Part shown: piece by piece, positions 24,767 to 33,756 of the stretch
How positions within the stretch are numbered: position 1 is the first letter of the stretch
Layout of the letters: each line of letters opens with the position of its first letter
Source: JBBQYA01 sp031412335
GTDB lineage: Bacteria; Bacteroidota; Bacteroidia; Sphingobacteriales; Sphingobacteriaceae
Direction of reading: 5' to 3'
Length of the DNA: 64,000 bases
Assembly: GCA_031412335.1 (NCBI GenBank)
Contig: JANOCT010000016.1
Span: forward strand, 62,001-126,000
The notes under the pieces: model-generated
The model's input: only the letters and a program-made list of their open reading frames with translations
What the model was told of the DNA's origin: nothing
Databases searched by the model: none
Made by a program: the position numbers and the translations under genes

Positions 24767-27280
24767 TTATTCAGATATTTCTTGCATTTGATCACCTTGG
24801 CCATCTTGTCCACGTCTTTGGCTACGGTTTCTAGTATTCTCGGTTAACTTCCCAAAACGGTAAGCAAATGTTAACGTTGCAATTCTCGATTCTCTCTTTC
24901 GTTCGTTATTTTGATTGAATGTTGGTGTTTCGGTAATAAAAACAAATTGTCGGGTATCAAATATATCGGTCACATTTAAAGATATACTGCCTTTTGATTT
25001 GAAAATATCTTTCTTACAACCAATATCCAAGGCATAAATATTTTTAATTTTACTTTGAGGAGTAATACTTTCTGATCGGTAATTACCCGATACTTGAATA
25101 GCTATATCTTTGCGTGGTTTTATAATACTCATTAATTGTAAGGAGTAATTAAAATTACTTCGGTCAATAATTAAATTATTGGTTGAACCAGTTAATTGTG
25201 ACTGATATAAATTTAATGTTGTAGTTACATTCCACCAATCTTTTAACAGTGTTTTTGCTATAAATTCTGCACCTGTTGATCTGCTTTTATTCAAATTTGC
25301 AAAGGTTGATTCTGTAGTATCTCCACCTTTTATTTCTCTAATAGATTGTATTACATCACTTGTTTGCCTCAAATAAATGGATGAAACTAATGAAGTGGTT
25401 TTAACAAGCGTTTGATAACTAATTTCAAAGGCATTCGTGAACTCAGGGTTAATATTTGGATTCCCAAATCGGACATTTAAAGGATCTGAATAGTCAATAA
25501 AGGGATTTGTATAGCGAGAATTTGGTCGGCTTATTCTTCTAGAATAACTAAATTGTATTTCTTGGTTTTTCGAAAGAGATTGTTTGATAAATAAACTTGG
25601 GAAGAAGCTTAAATATTTTTTTTGAAAAGTTTGTAAGGTGCTTTTTTGCTCTAGTAAATTGTCGGTATATTCTAAACGAGTTCCTATTTGCACACCTGTT
25701 TTGCCATATGTTGCTGCAAAATTTTGATATGCTGCAATTATATTTTCTGTATTAATAAATAAATTAGTTAATCGAGAATCCTCTATTAAATTATTTTGAT
25801 CGGTAGTGCTAAAGAACGCATTGTTGTTTTCATCACTTTTTCTAAGTGTCGATTTTAATCCTGCTTCAAGATTAAATCGTTTTCCAATAGGTTGTATATA
25901 ATCACTTTGAACACTAAATAGCCTATTATTTCCGTTATTCGTGATTTTTTCAAATCTTGAATTAATATTATCTGGCTTAAAATCAGTAATCAGAAAGTCG
26001 TTGGTGTATAAATTAATATCTTTAAAATCGCCAGTGGAATAGGTTATATCAGCAGATAATTCCTGTTTGGGTTTTAAAAATATTTTTTTATATCCGATCG
26101 TACCATCTATATTTTTTCCTTCTTCTGTTTCTTTATTAATTCTATCATAAGCTGATTGAGTAGAATAAATATTATTTAAAAACCTAGAATTAATTGTGCT
26201 TGTAGCATCTTCTTTTCTGAAAGAAGGGGAAACCGAAATAGAAATTGTACTTTTTCTGGGTAGGTAAAAATCATTGGCAATTTTAAAACTATGATTGGCA
26301 TTTCCATTATCTGAATTAGTTTGTTGATCAAGAAATGAAATAGAATCGCCAGCAAAAGAAGTTCTAAAACTTTTACCTCTCCCAAAACGTTCATTATTTC
26401 TGTAATTATAATTCGCTGAAAGATTTATTTTTTCATTCCGATAATTAATTCCAGCTGCTGCACCATATTTATTTCTGGTTCCGATAGAAAGTGAAGCATT
26501 TCCATTAATTCCACCAACTCTATTTTTTTTCAATACAATATTGATGATGCCGGCCATTCCATCCGCATCATATTTGGCTGATGGATTAGTTATTAGTTCA
26601 ATACTTTCTATTGCACTTGCAGGAATTTGTTCTAAAACTGCCGCTTTACTTGTCAATCCAGAAGGTTTGCCATCTATTAAAATGGTAATATTTTCACTTC
26701 CACGCAAACTTACATTGCCATCAATATCTACAGAAAGAGAAGGGATGTTTTGTAAAACATCACCTGCTGAGCCACCAGAAGTAACAATATTTTGATCAAC
26801 GTTAAATACTTTTTTGTCAATTCCCATTTGAAAAACTCCTTTTTCGCCAGTTACAGCTACTTCATTCAGAACTTCAGTATTAGATTCTAGCTTTATAATG
26901 CCTAAATAAATTTCAAATTTCTCGGGAGTTAATAGAAAATTTCCGCTCTCATAGGGTCGATAACCAAGAAAATTGGCTTTCAATTTGTACTGGCCTCTAT
27001 TCATGTTTTCAATTATAAAAACACCTTTCTTATCTGTTTGTGCACCTGTTACGATACTTGAATCAGATGTTTTAATGATAGATATAGTTACAAATTCTAC
27101 TCCTTCTCCCGTTTTTTTGTCTTGAATTCTGCCAGTTATTTTTCCAGCAATATTTTTTCCAACTCCATTTTGAATCCTGGGTACTTGTGCAAACGCCAAT
27201 GATTGCATCAAAAAGAAAAATAATAAATTAAGGATTATTGAAGGTTTTAAAGTTATTTTCAAAATTGCGTGTTTAAACAT
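24767..27280 (-). CDS. TonB-dependent receptor-like outer-membrane beta-barrel protein
   Basis: An 837-residue protein: signal peptide (cut near AFAQ), a carboxypeptidase-regulatory-like beta-sandwich (about 45-130, ITGRIQDKKTGEGVEFVTIS), a plug domain (about 145-260, SVDIDGNVSLRGSENITILI, then DADGMAGIINIVLKK), and a large beta barrel of the OMP_b-brl_3 type to the C-terminus. Such proteins act at the outer membrane in uptake or as structural barrels. No SusD partner is adjacent, so a glycan-uptake role is not indicated. The last 25 residues are hydrophilic (RNRSQRRGQDGQGDQ). It precedes the SRPBCC gene by 31 bases. Confidence 0.87.
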   Translation of the reverse strand: MFKHAILKITLKPSIILNLLFFFLMQSLAFAQVPRIQNGVGKNIAGKITGRIQDKKTGEGVEFVTISIIKTSDSSIVTGAQTDKKGVFIIENMNRGQYKLKANFLGYRPYESGNFLLTPEKFEIYLGIIKLESNTEVLNEVAVTGEKGVFQMGIDKKVFNVDQNIVTSGGSAGDVLQNIPSLSVDIDGNVSLRGSENITILIDGKPSGLTSKAAVLEQIPASAIESIELITNPSAKYDADGMAGIINIVLKKNRVGGINGNASLSIGTRNKYGAAAGINYRNEKINLSANYNYRNNERFGRGKSFRTSFAGDSISFLDQQTNSDNGNANHSFKIANDFYLPRKSTISISVSPSFRKEDATSTINSRFLNNIYSTQSAYDRINKETEEGKNIDGTIGYKKIFLKPKQELSADITYSTGDFKDINLYTNDFLITDFKPDNINSRFEKITNNGNNRLFSVQSDYIQPIGKRFNLEAGLKSTLRKSDENNNAFFSTTDQNNLIEDSRLTNLFINTENIIAAYQNFAATYGKTGVQIGTRLEYTDNLLEQKSTLQTFQKKYLSFFPSLFIKQSLSKNQEIQFSYSRRISRPNSRYTNPFIDYSDPLNVRFGNPNINPEFTNAFEISYQTLVKTTSLVSSIYLRQTSDVIQSIREIKGGDTTESTFANLNKSRSTGAEFIAKTLLKDWWNVTTTLNLYQSQLTGSTNNLIIDRSNFNYSLQLMSIIKPRKDIAIQVSGNYRSESITPQSKIKNIYALDIGCKKDIFKSKGSISLNVTDIFDTRQFVFITETPTFNQNNERKRESRIATLTFAYRFGKLTENTRNRSQRRGQDGQGDQMQEISE

Positions 27281-27292
27281 CTATTGTAGTAA

Positions 27293-27300
27293 CAAACATA
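27293..27300 (-). promoter_or_regulatory. Candidate -7 element for the outer-membrane receptor gene
   Basis: On the minus strand the octamer TATGTTTG fits TAnnTTTG and lies 13 bases before the start codon, implying a very short leader. No convincing -33 TTG was seen. Confidence 0.45.
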
Positions 27301-27373
27301 ATGCTATATGGTTGATATGTATTCCTTAACTTTATAACGTTTTTGATATATTATAAAATCTGAATTAATTTTT

Positions 27374-28249
27374 ATGAAACTTAGCTATTGTTTGTTAATG
27401 ATGTTGCCCGTTTTAAGTGCTTGTGAAAGTAACAGTCAAAATAAAAATCCTGTAAAAACTGAACTGCCATCAAGTATCAACTCAAATTTTAATTCGAGTT
27501 GGTCTAACAATAAATTCTGGGACGATGGAAAAGCTGAGGTAGCGAATTATAAAGCGGAACGTATTATTTATAAAAAATTACGATCATTTTCTTATTCAAT
27601 GATAACTGTTTCAGAGGTTTTTAATAAAGAGTTTCTCACTAAAACAGATGATTATGATCGTAAAGATAATTTTAATGTAATGAAAGTTAATTTTTTTGCA
27701 AGAATAGAAACAGACAAGTATCCTTATCATTTCATGACAAGTATTTTTACAGATAGAAATAACGCTGCCGATGTAATTAAGTTTACCAATTCATCACAAG
27801 AATGGTGTGGAAATACGTTTAAAGAAATAAGAAAGAATGAAAAAGGATTTCAACTAAATTATAATTCATACTGGGACACAGAAGGAAGCGGTACTAAAAA
27901 TTTAGATGGCAATATATTGTTGGAAGATCAATTAATTTTTTCCTTAAGAGCGTTAAATTTCAAACCTGGATTAGTAATTAACAGTAAAATATTGGAAACC
28001 CAAATTAGCAGTAAAGTAGGCAAATTAGTTGTTTACAACGCTGAAATGACTGTTTCCGAAGGTGGTGAAGTACTAATCGAAAACAAAATGTACGATAGTT
28101 GGAAAGTGATAGTAAAGCTTGAGAATGATAAATCAAACGAATATTATTTCACCAAAGAATATCCAAATTATTTAATAAAATCCCTATCATGGGATGGGCG
28201 GGCGCTTACTTTAGATTCAATTACAAGAGATGATTACTGGAATTTTTAA
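27374..28249 (+). CDS. Lipoprotein of unknown function
   Basis: A 291-residue lipoprotein with lipobox LSAC (Cys17) and after it a Ser/Asn-rich linker (ESNSQNKNPVKTELPSSINS). The rest is beta-rich (e.g. NFNVMKVNFFARIETDKYPY) with no recognised domain. It probably sits in the outer or inner membrane, facing the periplasm. Its 3' end overlaps the start of the GH113-like gene by 20 bases, a strong sign of translational coupling, so the two proteins probably act together. Confidence 0.72.
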   Translation: MKLSYCLLMMLPVLSACESNSQNKNPVKTELPSSINSNFNSSWSNNKFWDDGKAEVANYKAERIIYKKLRSFSYSMITVSEVFNKEFLTKTDDYDRKDNFNVMKVNFFARIETDKYPYHFMTSIFTDRNNAADVIKFTNSSQEWCGNTFKEIRKNEKGFQLNYNSYWDTEGSGTKNLDGNILLEDQLIFSLRALNFKPGLVINSKILETQISSKVGKLVVYNAEMTVSEGGEVLIENKMYDSWKVIVKLENDKSNEYYFTKEYPNYLIKSLSWDGRALTLDSITRDDYWNF

Positions 28250-29264
28250 AAATTATTTTCTATTTTTTTTTACTTCTTTATTTTTTAATTCGGCAATTTC
28301 ATACGCTCAAATTATTTCTAAAATTAATGGAGTAAATTTTACAGCACCACCAACAATTATTAATGCCGATTGGACTAAACCAGTAGTAAATATACGTGCA
28401 GGTTGGGTAGCTATTATTCCATTTGGATTTATTAAAGCAAATGAACCGAATGTATACTTTGATAGCAAATGGCAATGGTGGGGCGAGACCTCTGCAGGGG
28501 TTTCTCAAACTATTCAACATGCGAAAGCTTCTGGATTAAAAGTGATGATTAAGCCTCAAATTTGGGTTCAACATGGGGAGTGGATTGGAAGTTTTGACGC
28601 AGGCACTGAAAAAAATTGGTTGATTTGGGAGAAAGACTATAAAGATTACTTGTTAACGTATGCTAAGATTGCTGCAAAAGAAAATGCCGAAATGCTTTGT
28701 ATTGGAACTGAAATTCGGATTGCAGTGAAAAAACGTCCGCTTTATTGGCGTAATTTAATTTCTGAGATTAAGAAAATATACCAAGGCAAACTTACTTATT
28801 CTTCCAACTGGGACGATTATAAAGAAGTAAGTTTTTGGAATGATCTTGATTATGTAGGTATAAGTGCATATTTTCCATTGGTTGATAAAGATTCGCCTGA
28901 TTTGAAAGAATTGGGTAAAGCGTGGAATCCGATAGTTTCTGAAATGAGTACTTATAGTGCAAATTGTAAAAAGCAGATTTTATTTACCGAATATGGTTAC
29001 CGAAGTATGAATAAACCTGCTTGGAAATCTTGGGAGCAGGAATATAAAGAAGGTGTTCAAGTAAATACTGCTGCTCAAGTTCGAGCCTATCAAGCATTAT
29101 TTGCTGCTTGCTGGAATCAGAATTGGATGGCCGGCGGATTTTTGTGGAAATGGTATCATGATTATTCCAATGTTGGTGGCGCCCAAGATACTGATTGGAC
29201 ACCCCAAAATAAGCCTGCCGAAAAAGTAATTCAATCTTGGTATCAACGAACAACAGGCAAGTAA
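28230..29264 (+). CDS. Exported GH113-like glycoside hydrolase
   Basis: A 344-residue secreted TIM-barrel protein. The signal peptide spans about residues 1-26 (FLFFFTSLFFNSAISYAQ). The pattern KVMIKPQIWVQHGEWIG, then EMLCIGTEI (Glu161, candidate acid/base), WNDLDYVGISAYFPL, and ILFTEYGYRSM (Glu254, candidate nucleophile), followed by FLWKWYHDYSN, resembles the GH113 beta-mannanase clan GH-A. The substrate is not proven. The coupled lipoprotein upstream overlaps by 20 bases. Its 3' end overlaps the convergent GT-C gene by 22 bases. Confidence 0.78.
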   Translation: MITGIFKNYFLFFFTSLFFNSAISYAQIISKINGVNFTAPPTIINADWTKPVVNIRAGWVAIIPFGFIKANEPNVYFDSKWQWWGETSAGVSQTIQHAKASGLKVMIKPQIWVQHGEWIGSFDAGTEKNWLIWEKDYKDYLLTYAKIAAKENAEMLCIGTEIRIAVKKRPLYWRNLISEIKKIYQGKLTYSSNWDDYKEVSFWNDLDYVGISAYFPLVDKDSPDLKELGKAWNPIVSEMSTYSANCKKQILFTEYGYRSMNKPAWKSWEQEYKEGVQVNTAAQVRAYQALFAACWNQNWMAGGFLWKWYHDYSNVGGAQDTDWTPQNKPAEKVIQSWYQRTTGK

Positions 29265-30559
29265 TTTCGTTTTCTATTTTTCATTAATTCATACATAAAA
29301 TAAATTCCAGCCAAACTATATTCAATAGCGATTAAATAATAGTTTTCAGTGTAAAGATTGCTGCTGTATGCATAATAACTAACTACACATAAACCTGATA
29401 ATAAAATTATAAATCTATAATTGGTAAAAACACTAAAAGCTATTAAGGGACACAAATACCATGGATGAACTATGGAAGCAAAAAGCAAATAAATACTTAA
29501 AGTCCAAAACAGTTTTATAGGTAATTGTACTGAATTTTTATTTCGCTTTAAAGCAAATACTAAAGCAGAAATCATAACGATAAAGGGTAAAATCTTTCCA
29601 ATAATAGCGATTTGATTATATCCAGTAAGCTTTATTCCAATATATCGAAAGACATAATAAAGGCTTGCATTAAACTCGAATTTTTGAAAATAAAGTTGAA
29701 AACTCGTTAAAAAATGAAATAGTTGTTCCCAGTTATAAAAAAATGGCAAACTCGAGATTATGAATAAAATAAGGGTACTGAATGAAAATATAAATCCTTT
29801 TTTCGGTTTTAAATAAAAGAAAATAGCAGGCAAAAATAGCAATGGAATTAATTTGATTGAAACTGCAATTGTAAATGAAATTGCAGCTAAAAACAGCTTG
29901 TTTTGTAAAATTAAATATAAAGTTAGAAGCATAAAAAAGATCATTCCAGCTTCAAAATGGATATTTCCGGAAAGTTCTGTAAGTACTAATGGATTTAGCG
30001 CATAAAGAAAAACTCTTGTTTTTGGTAAATGAAAATGTTTTAAAAGGTTGATTAATAAAAATATTGTACCTGATTCAAAAACTAGTATGAAAATTTTAAG
30101 TAAAACTAAGTTTGCCGAAATATTTCCAAATGACAAATAAGAAGAAATAAAAAAAATAAATTGTAAAGCTGGAGGATAAATAGAATAATATTCCGGAGAA
30201 TTCATTTTATCTACTAAAAGTAAATTTGATTGATAAAAAATGCTATCTCTTAGCTCATTAGGTAAATGATCGAAAGGATTTATTCCATTTGCAATTAATT
30301 TTCCGTCCCAGATAAAACGAAAATAATCATCACTTAAATTAGGTGTCGAAAAAATTAATGCTATTCTGGCAGCAATTGCAATCAATAAAAGATAATTAAA
30401 ATCTTGCTTGTTACTTTCTTTAACCCAATAAAAATAAATAGCAAACAAAATCGAAAAACAAGCTATTAATTGAATAAAATCAATACGGTCTGTATAGTAA
30501 TTTAGTAATACCAACAGTGTAATGAAAATAGAACCGAAAATAAATTGTCTTAAATGCAA
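29243..30559 (-). CDS. GT-C family membrane glycosyltransferase (mannosyltransferase-like)
   Basis: A 438-residue polytopic membrane protein of about 10-12 helices. The first extracytoplasmic loop carries the acidic motif LSDDYFRFIWDGKLIANGIN, typical of GT-C enzymes that use polyprenyl-phosphate sugars; SIYPPALQFIFFI is also characteristic. The donor is probably polyprenyl-phosphate mannose or similar (family inference). The start is TTG at 30559, since an in-frame TAA lies shortly upstream and no ATG is available. Only 26 bases separate it from the divergent B12-binding-like gene. Confidence 0.8.
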   Translation of the reverse strand: MHLRQFIFGSIFITLLVLLNYYTDRIDFIQLIACFSILFAIYFYWVKESNKQDFNYLLLIAIAARIALIFSTPNLSDDYFRFIWDGKLIANGINPFDHLPNELRDSIFYQSNLLLVDKMNSPEYYSIYPPALQFIFFISSYLSFGNISANLVLLKIFILVFESGTIFLLINLLKHFHLPKTRVFLYALNPLVLTELSGNIHFEAGMIFFMLLTLYLILQNKLFLAAISFTIAVSIKLIPLLFLPAIFFYLKPKKGFIFSFSTLILFIISSLPFFYNWEQLFHFLTSFQLYFQKFEFNASLYYVFRYIGIKLTGYNQIAIIGKILPFIVMISALVFALKRNKNSVQLPIKLFWTLSIYLLFASIVHPWYLCPLIAFSVFTNYRFIILLSGLCVVSYYAYSSNLYTENYYLIAIEYSLAGIYFMYELMKNRKRNYLPVVR

Positions 30560-30585
30560 TGCTATTGTAATTTAGGCTGAAATAT

Positions 30586-31404
30586 ATGAAAAAATCATTC
30601 ACTGATTTTCTGGGTAGAGAGTTAGAAGTTAATTGGCCACCAAAACGTATTGTTTCATTGGTTCCATCTCAAACTGAACTTTTGATTGCATTAGCAGGTG
30701 CAGATCGAATAGTTGGAATAACTGAATTTTGTCTTTATCCTGCTCATGAAGTTTCAAACATTCAAAAAATTGGAGGAACAAAAAATCCGTCTATAGAAAA
30801 AATAAAAGCCCTTAAACCTGATTTAATCGTTGCCAATAAAGAAGAGAATGAATATAAAGACATAGTTGCGATGGCTGAATTTTGTCCGATTTGGGTAAGT
30901 GAAATCTGCAATTTAGCTGATTCTAAGCGGATGATTCACGAAATTGCTGAAGTGTTAGATGAAACTGAAAAAGCAAATTCAATTATTGAAGCAATAGAAA
31001 ACGGAAAGATGAAATTGAAGCAATTAGTAGTTGAATTAAGTGAAGAAATAAATTCAGTGGTGTATTTAATTTGGAAAAACCCTTGGATGGCTGCCGGTCA
31101 AGATACTTTTATTCATGCGATGCTAAACGAAATTGGAATGAAAAATCAAATCATAGCCAATAGGTATCCTGAAATTGAATTGAATTATTTAAAAGAAGTA
31201 AAGCCTGCTTTTGTCTTTCTATCTACAGAGCCATATCCGTTTTCTCAAAAACATGTCGATTTATTAAAAAATGAGCTTCCAGATTCTCAAATTATCTTAG
31301 TTAATGGTGAATATTTTTCATGGTATGGAAATCGCTTAATTCCTGCTTTCCAATATCTTAATGATTTGGTTTTGTCTATTTCAAAAAAAACGTACCAAAA
31401 ATAA
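30586..31404 (+). CDS. BtuF-like helical-backbone metal-receptor protein without signal peptide
   Basis: A 272-residue protein of the class III periplasmic-binding fold used for vitamin B12 and siderophores. Motifs: PKRIVSLVPSQTELLIALAG at the N-terminus, KIGGTKNPSIEKIKALKPDL, and WMAAGQDTFIHAMLNEIGMK. The missing N-terminal signal peptide or lipobox is odd for a transporter component: the protein starts MKKSFTDFLGRELEVNWPPK, directly at the fold. It may act in the cytoplasm or the real start may differ, but no upstream extension is possible within 26 bases. No BtuC or BtuD is nearby. Confidence 0.8.
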   Translation: MKKSFTDFLGRELEVNWPPKRIVSLVPSQTELLIALAGADRIVGITEFCLYPAHEVSNIQKIGGTKNPSIEKIKALKPDLIVANKEENEYKDIVAMAEFCPIWVSEICNLADSKRMIHEIAEVLDETEKANSIIEAIENGKMKLKQLVVELSEEINSVVYLIWKNPWMAAGQDTFIHAMLNEIGMKNQIIANRYPEIELNYLKEVKPAFVFLSTEPYPFSQKHVDLLKNELPDSQIILVNGEYFSWYGNRLIPAFQYLNDLVLSISKKTYQK

Positions 31405-31413
31405 AAATTCGAC

Positions 31414-31421
31414 TATATTTG
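31414..31421 (+). promoter_or_regulatory. Candidate -7 promoter element for tRNA-Leu(UAG)
   Basis: TATATTTG matches TAnnTTTG and lies 24 bases before the mature 5' end of the tRNA, a suitable distance for a short 5' leader. Confidence 0.6.
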
Positions 31422-31444
31422 CAATCCTTAACAAAAACCAGAAC

Positions 31445-31526
31445 GCGGAAGTGGCGTAATTGGTAGCCGCACCAGACTTAGGATCTGGCGCTTCACGGCG
31501 TGGGGGTTCGAGTCCCTTCTTCCGCA
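31445..31526 (+). tRNA. tRNA-Leu (anticodon TAG)
   Basis: An 82-base class II tRNA. The acceptor stem is GCGGAAG/CTTCCGC with discriminator A at 31526 and no encoded CCA. The anticodon stem CCAGA/TCTGG encloses the loop CTTAGGA (anticodon TAG, reads CUA). The T-arm is GGGGGTTCGAGTCCCTT. A terminator follows at once, so the tRNA is monocistronic. Confidence 0.95.
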
Positions 31527-31530
31527 CAAC

Positions 31531-31560
31531 ATTCCCCCCAATAAAGCTGGGGGGAATTTT
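31531..31560 (+). terminator. Terminator after tRNA-Leu(UAG)
   Basis: The stem ATTCCCCCC/GGGGGGAAT is strong, with a 10-base loop and a short T tail. Confidence 0.85.
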
Positions 31561-31595
31561 ACTTTAATGGCACATCAATAGAATTAATTTAAAAA

Positions 31596-32945
31596 ATGAA
31601 CATAACTCAGCAAAACACCGACGAACTGAACGCAATTGTAAAAATCAAATTAGCACCAGCAGACTATAAAAAAAATGTTGAAAAAGTAATCAACGAACAA
31701 AGCAAAAAGGCAAAAATTCCTGGTTTCAGACCTGGAATGGTTCCAGCTTCGCATATCAAAAGATTGTATGGTAAAAGTATATTGGTTGATGAAATTAACA
31801 AAATTCTTTCTGAAACATTAAACAATTATATCCAAGAAAAAGATTTGCAACTGCTTGGTCAACCACTTCCAAAAGTTGACGAAACAGAAGATTTTAAATG
31901 GGATTTTGAAGACGAATTTGAATTTAATTATGAATTAGGTCTTGCTCCTGAAATCAACATCAATTTTTCTGATAAAGATAATTTTGATTATTATAAAGTT
32001 GAGGCAGATGATGAAACGTTGAACGATCGGATTAAAAATCTTAGAAAGAGTTACGGTAAAAGATCAAATCCAGAAATTTCTGAAGCAGATGATTTATTGT
32101 ATGGTGATTTTAAGCAACTTTCGCCAGATGGAACCATTTTTGAAGATGGAATTTCGAATACAAACAGCATTAGAACAGATTTAATTGATGATTCTGCAAT
32201 CAAAGCAAGTTTAGTTGGATTGAAGAAAGACGATGTTGTTTCGATTGATTTATCAGAAGCTTTTAAAGGAAATGCATCGCTTATTGCAAAATTGTTGAAC
32301 ATTGATGAGCAATATGCATCAGAATTGAAATCGAAATTTCAGTTGACTATTAAAAATATAAATAGGGTAGAAGAGGCTGAATTTAATCAAGAATTTTTTG
32401 ATAAAATTTATCCAGAAGCAAATATTGCAACCGAAGATGAATTCAGATTAAAAGTAAAAGAAGAGTTAGAAGGAATGATGGTTGGCAATTCTGATAGTAA
32501 ATTGCAAGGAGATATATATGAATTCGCATTAAATAAAGTAGATGTGAAATTTCCGGATGCTTTTTTGAAAAAGTGGTTGCGAAGTATGAATGAAGAAAAT
32601 ATTACGGATCAGCAAATAGAAAATGAATATGATGGATTTCAGAAAAATCTGAAATGGACATTAATTCAAAATAAAATAATGAAAGATAGCAATATCATGA
32701 TTGAACCTAAAGATATTGTAGCACTAGCCAAACAAAAGATTCAGGCTCAATTCAGAATGTACAGCCCAGAACCAATAACAGATGAGCAATTGAATGAATA
32801 TTCAATGAACTTTTTGAAAGATAAAGAGCGTGTATCACAACTAAATGAGGAAGCAAGGAGTATAAAAGTTTTTGAGTACTTAAAAGGTGTTGTAAGCTTA
32901 AAAAACAAAACTATTGCTTATAAAGAATTTCTTGAATTGAAGTAA
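31596..32945 (+). CDS. tig: Trigger factor chaperone
   Basis: A 449-residue ribosome-associated chaperone. The N-terminal ribosome-binding signature reads IPGFRPGMVPASHIKRLYG (about residues 43-61). The central peptidyl-prolyl isomerase region (about 155-245) is poorly conserved, as I expect for Bacteroidetes trigger factors. The C-terminal helical arms run from about 255 to the end. It holds nascent chains at the ribosome exit. It is followed by clpP and clpX, the usual bacterial order tig-clpP-clpX, with a 109-base gap carrying repeated sites. Confidence 0.93.
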   Translation: MNITQQNTDELNAIVKIKLAPADYKKNVEKVINEQSKKAKIPGFRPGMVPASHIKRLYGKSILVDEINKILSETLNNYIQEKDLQLLGQPLPKVDETEDFKWDFEDEFEFNYELGLAPEININFSDKDNFDYYKVEADDETLNDRIKNLRKSYGKRSNPEISEADDLLYGDFKQLSPDGTIFEDGISNTNSIRTDLIDDSAIKASLVGLKKDDVVSIDLSEAFKGNASLIAKLLNIDEQYASELKSKFQLTIKNINRVEEAEFNQEFFDKIYPEANIATEDEFRLKVKEELEGMMVGNSDSKLQGDIYEFALNKVDVKFPDAFLKKWLRSMNEENITDQQIENEYDGFQKNLKWTLIQNKIMKDSNIMIEPKDIVALAKQKIQAQFRMYSPEPITDEQLNEYSMNFLKDKERVSQLNEEARSIKVFEYLKGVVSLKNKTIAYKEFLELK

Positions 32946-32997
32946 TGTCAGTACTTTACTGCCAATTATTTACAGTAAAACATACGTAATGTCAGTA
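32942..32997. repeat. Paired 12-base direct repeats upstream of clpP
   Basis: GTAATGTCAGTA occurs at 32942-32953 (starting in the tig stop codon) and at 32986-32997, 44 bases apart, close to four helical turns. A related CAGTAAAAC string follows the second copy and also lies between the copies. The layout suits a regulator-binding region for clpP-clpX. No regulator is known. Confidence 0.6.
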
Positions 32998-33054
32998 AAA
33001 CCATTAAGAAACCTAAACTGCATTACTTTTGTTAAGCTTGTATAAAAAATAACC

Positions 33055-33756
33055 ATGATAGATAAAAACGAATTTCGAAAATATGCAGTAAAACATCACC
33101 GAATTGGTGGTATTCATGTCGATAGTTTTATCGGCAGAATAGAAAATAAGCATCTCCCTCAAGGAATGACTCCATATATAATAGAAGAACGACAATTAAA
33201 TGTTGCTTCAATGGATGTTTTTTCAAGATTGATGATGGACAGGATTATATTTTTAGGTGATCCTATTTATGACACGATTGCGAATATTGTACAAGCTCAG
33301 TTACTTTTTTTACAGTCAGCAGATGCTAAACGCGATATTCAGATTTATTTGAACAGTCCAGGTGGCTCAGTTTATGCAGGACTAGGAATTTATGATACGA
33401 TGCAATACATCCAACCAGATGTTGCAACTATTTGTACTGGTTTAGCAGCATCAATGGGTGCGGTTTTGTTATGCGCTGGTGCAAAAGGGAAACGTGCGGC
33501 ATTAAAACATTCTCGAATCATGATTCACCAACCATCAGGCGGAGCCGAAGGTCAGGCATCTGATATTGAAATAACGGCAAGAGAAATTGGAAAATTAAAA
33601 AAGGAATTATACGATATAATTGCATTGCATACTGGGCAAACCTATGATAAAGTTTGGGAGAGCTCGGATCGCGATTACTACATGATTTCTGAAGAAGCAA
33701 AAGAATTTGGAATGATTGATGAAGTATTATATACACCTAAACCAACGGACAAATGA
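33055..33756 (+). CDS. clpP: ClpP, proteolytic subunit of Clp protease
   Basis: A 233-residue serine protease. The catalytic Ser is in TGLAASMGAVLL, the His in HSRIMIHQPSGG, and the Asp in the following region SSDRDYYMISEEAKEFGMID. It forms the tetradecameric barrel that degrades proteins fed by ClpX. The N-terminus is about 25-30 residues longer than E. coli ClpP (MIDKNEFRKYAVKHHRIGGI and on); it may be a processed propeptide. The stop overlaps the clpX start (ATGA). Confidence 0.96.
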   Translation: MIDKNEFRKYAVKHHRIGGIHVDSFIGRIENKHLPQGMTPYIIEERQLNVASMDVFSRLMMDRIIFLGDPIYDTIANIVQAQLLFLQSADAKRDIQIYLNSPGGSVYAGLGIYDTMQYIQPDVATICTGLAASMGAVLLCAGAKGKRAALKHSRIMIHQPSGGAEGQASDIEITAREIGKLKKELYDIIALHTGQTYDKVWESSDRDYYMISEEAKEFGMIDEVLYTPKPTDK

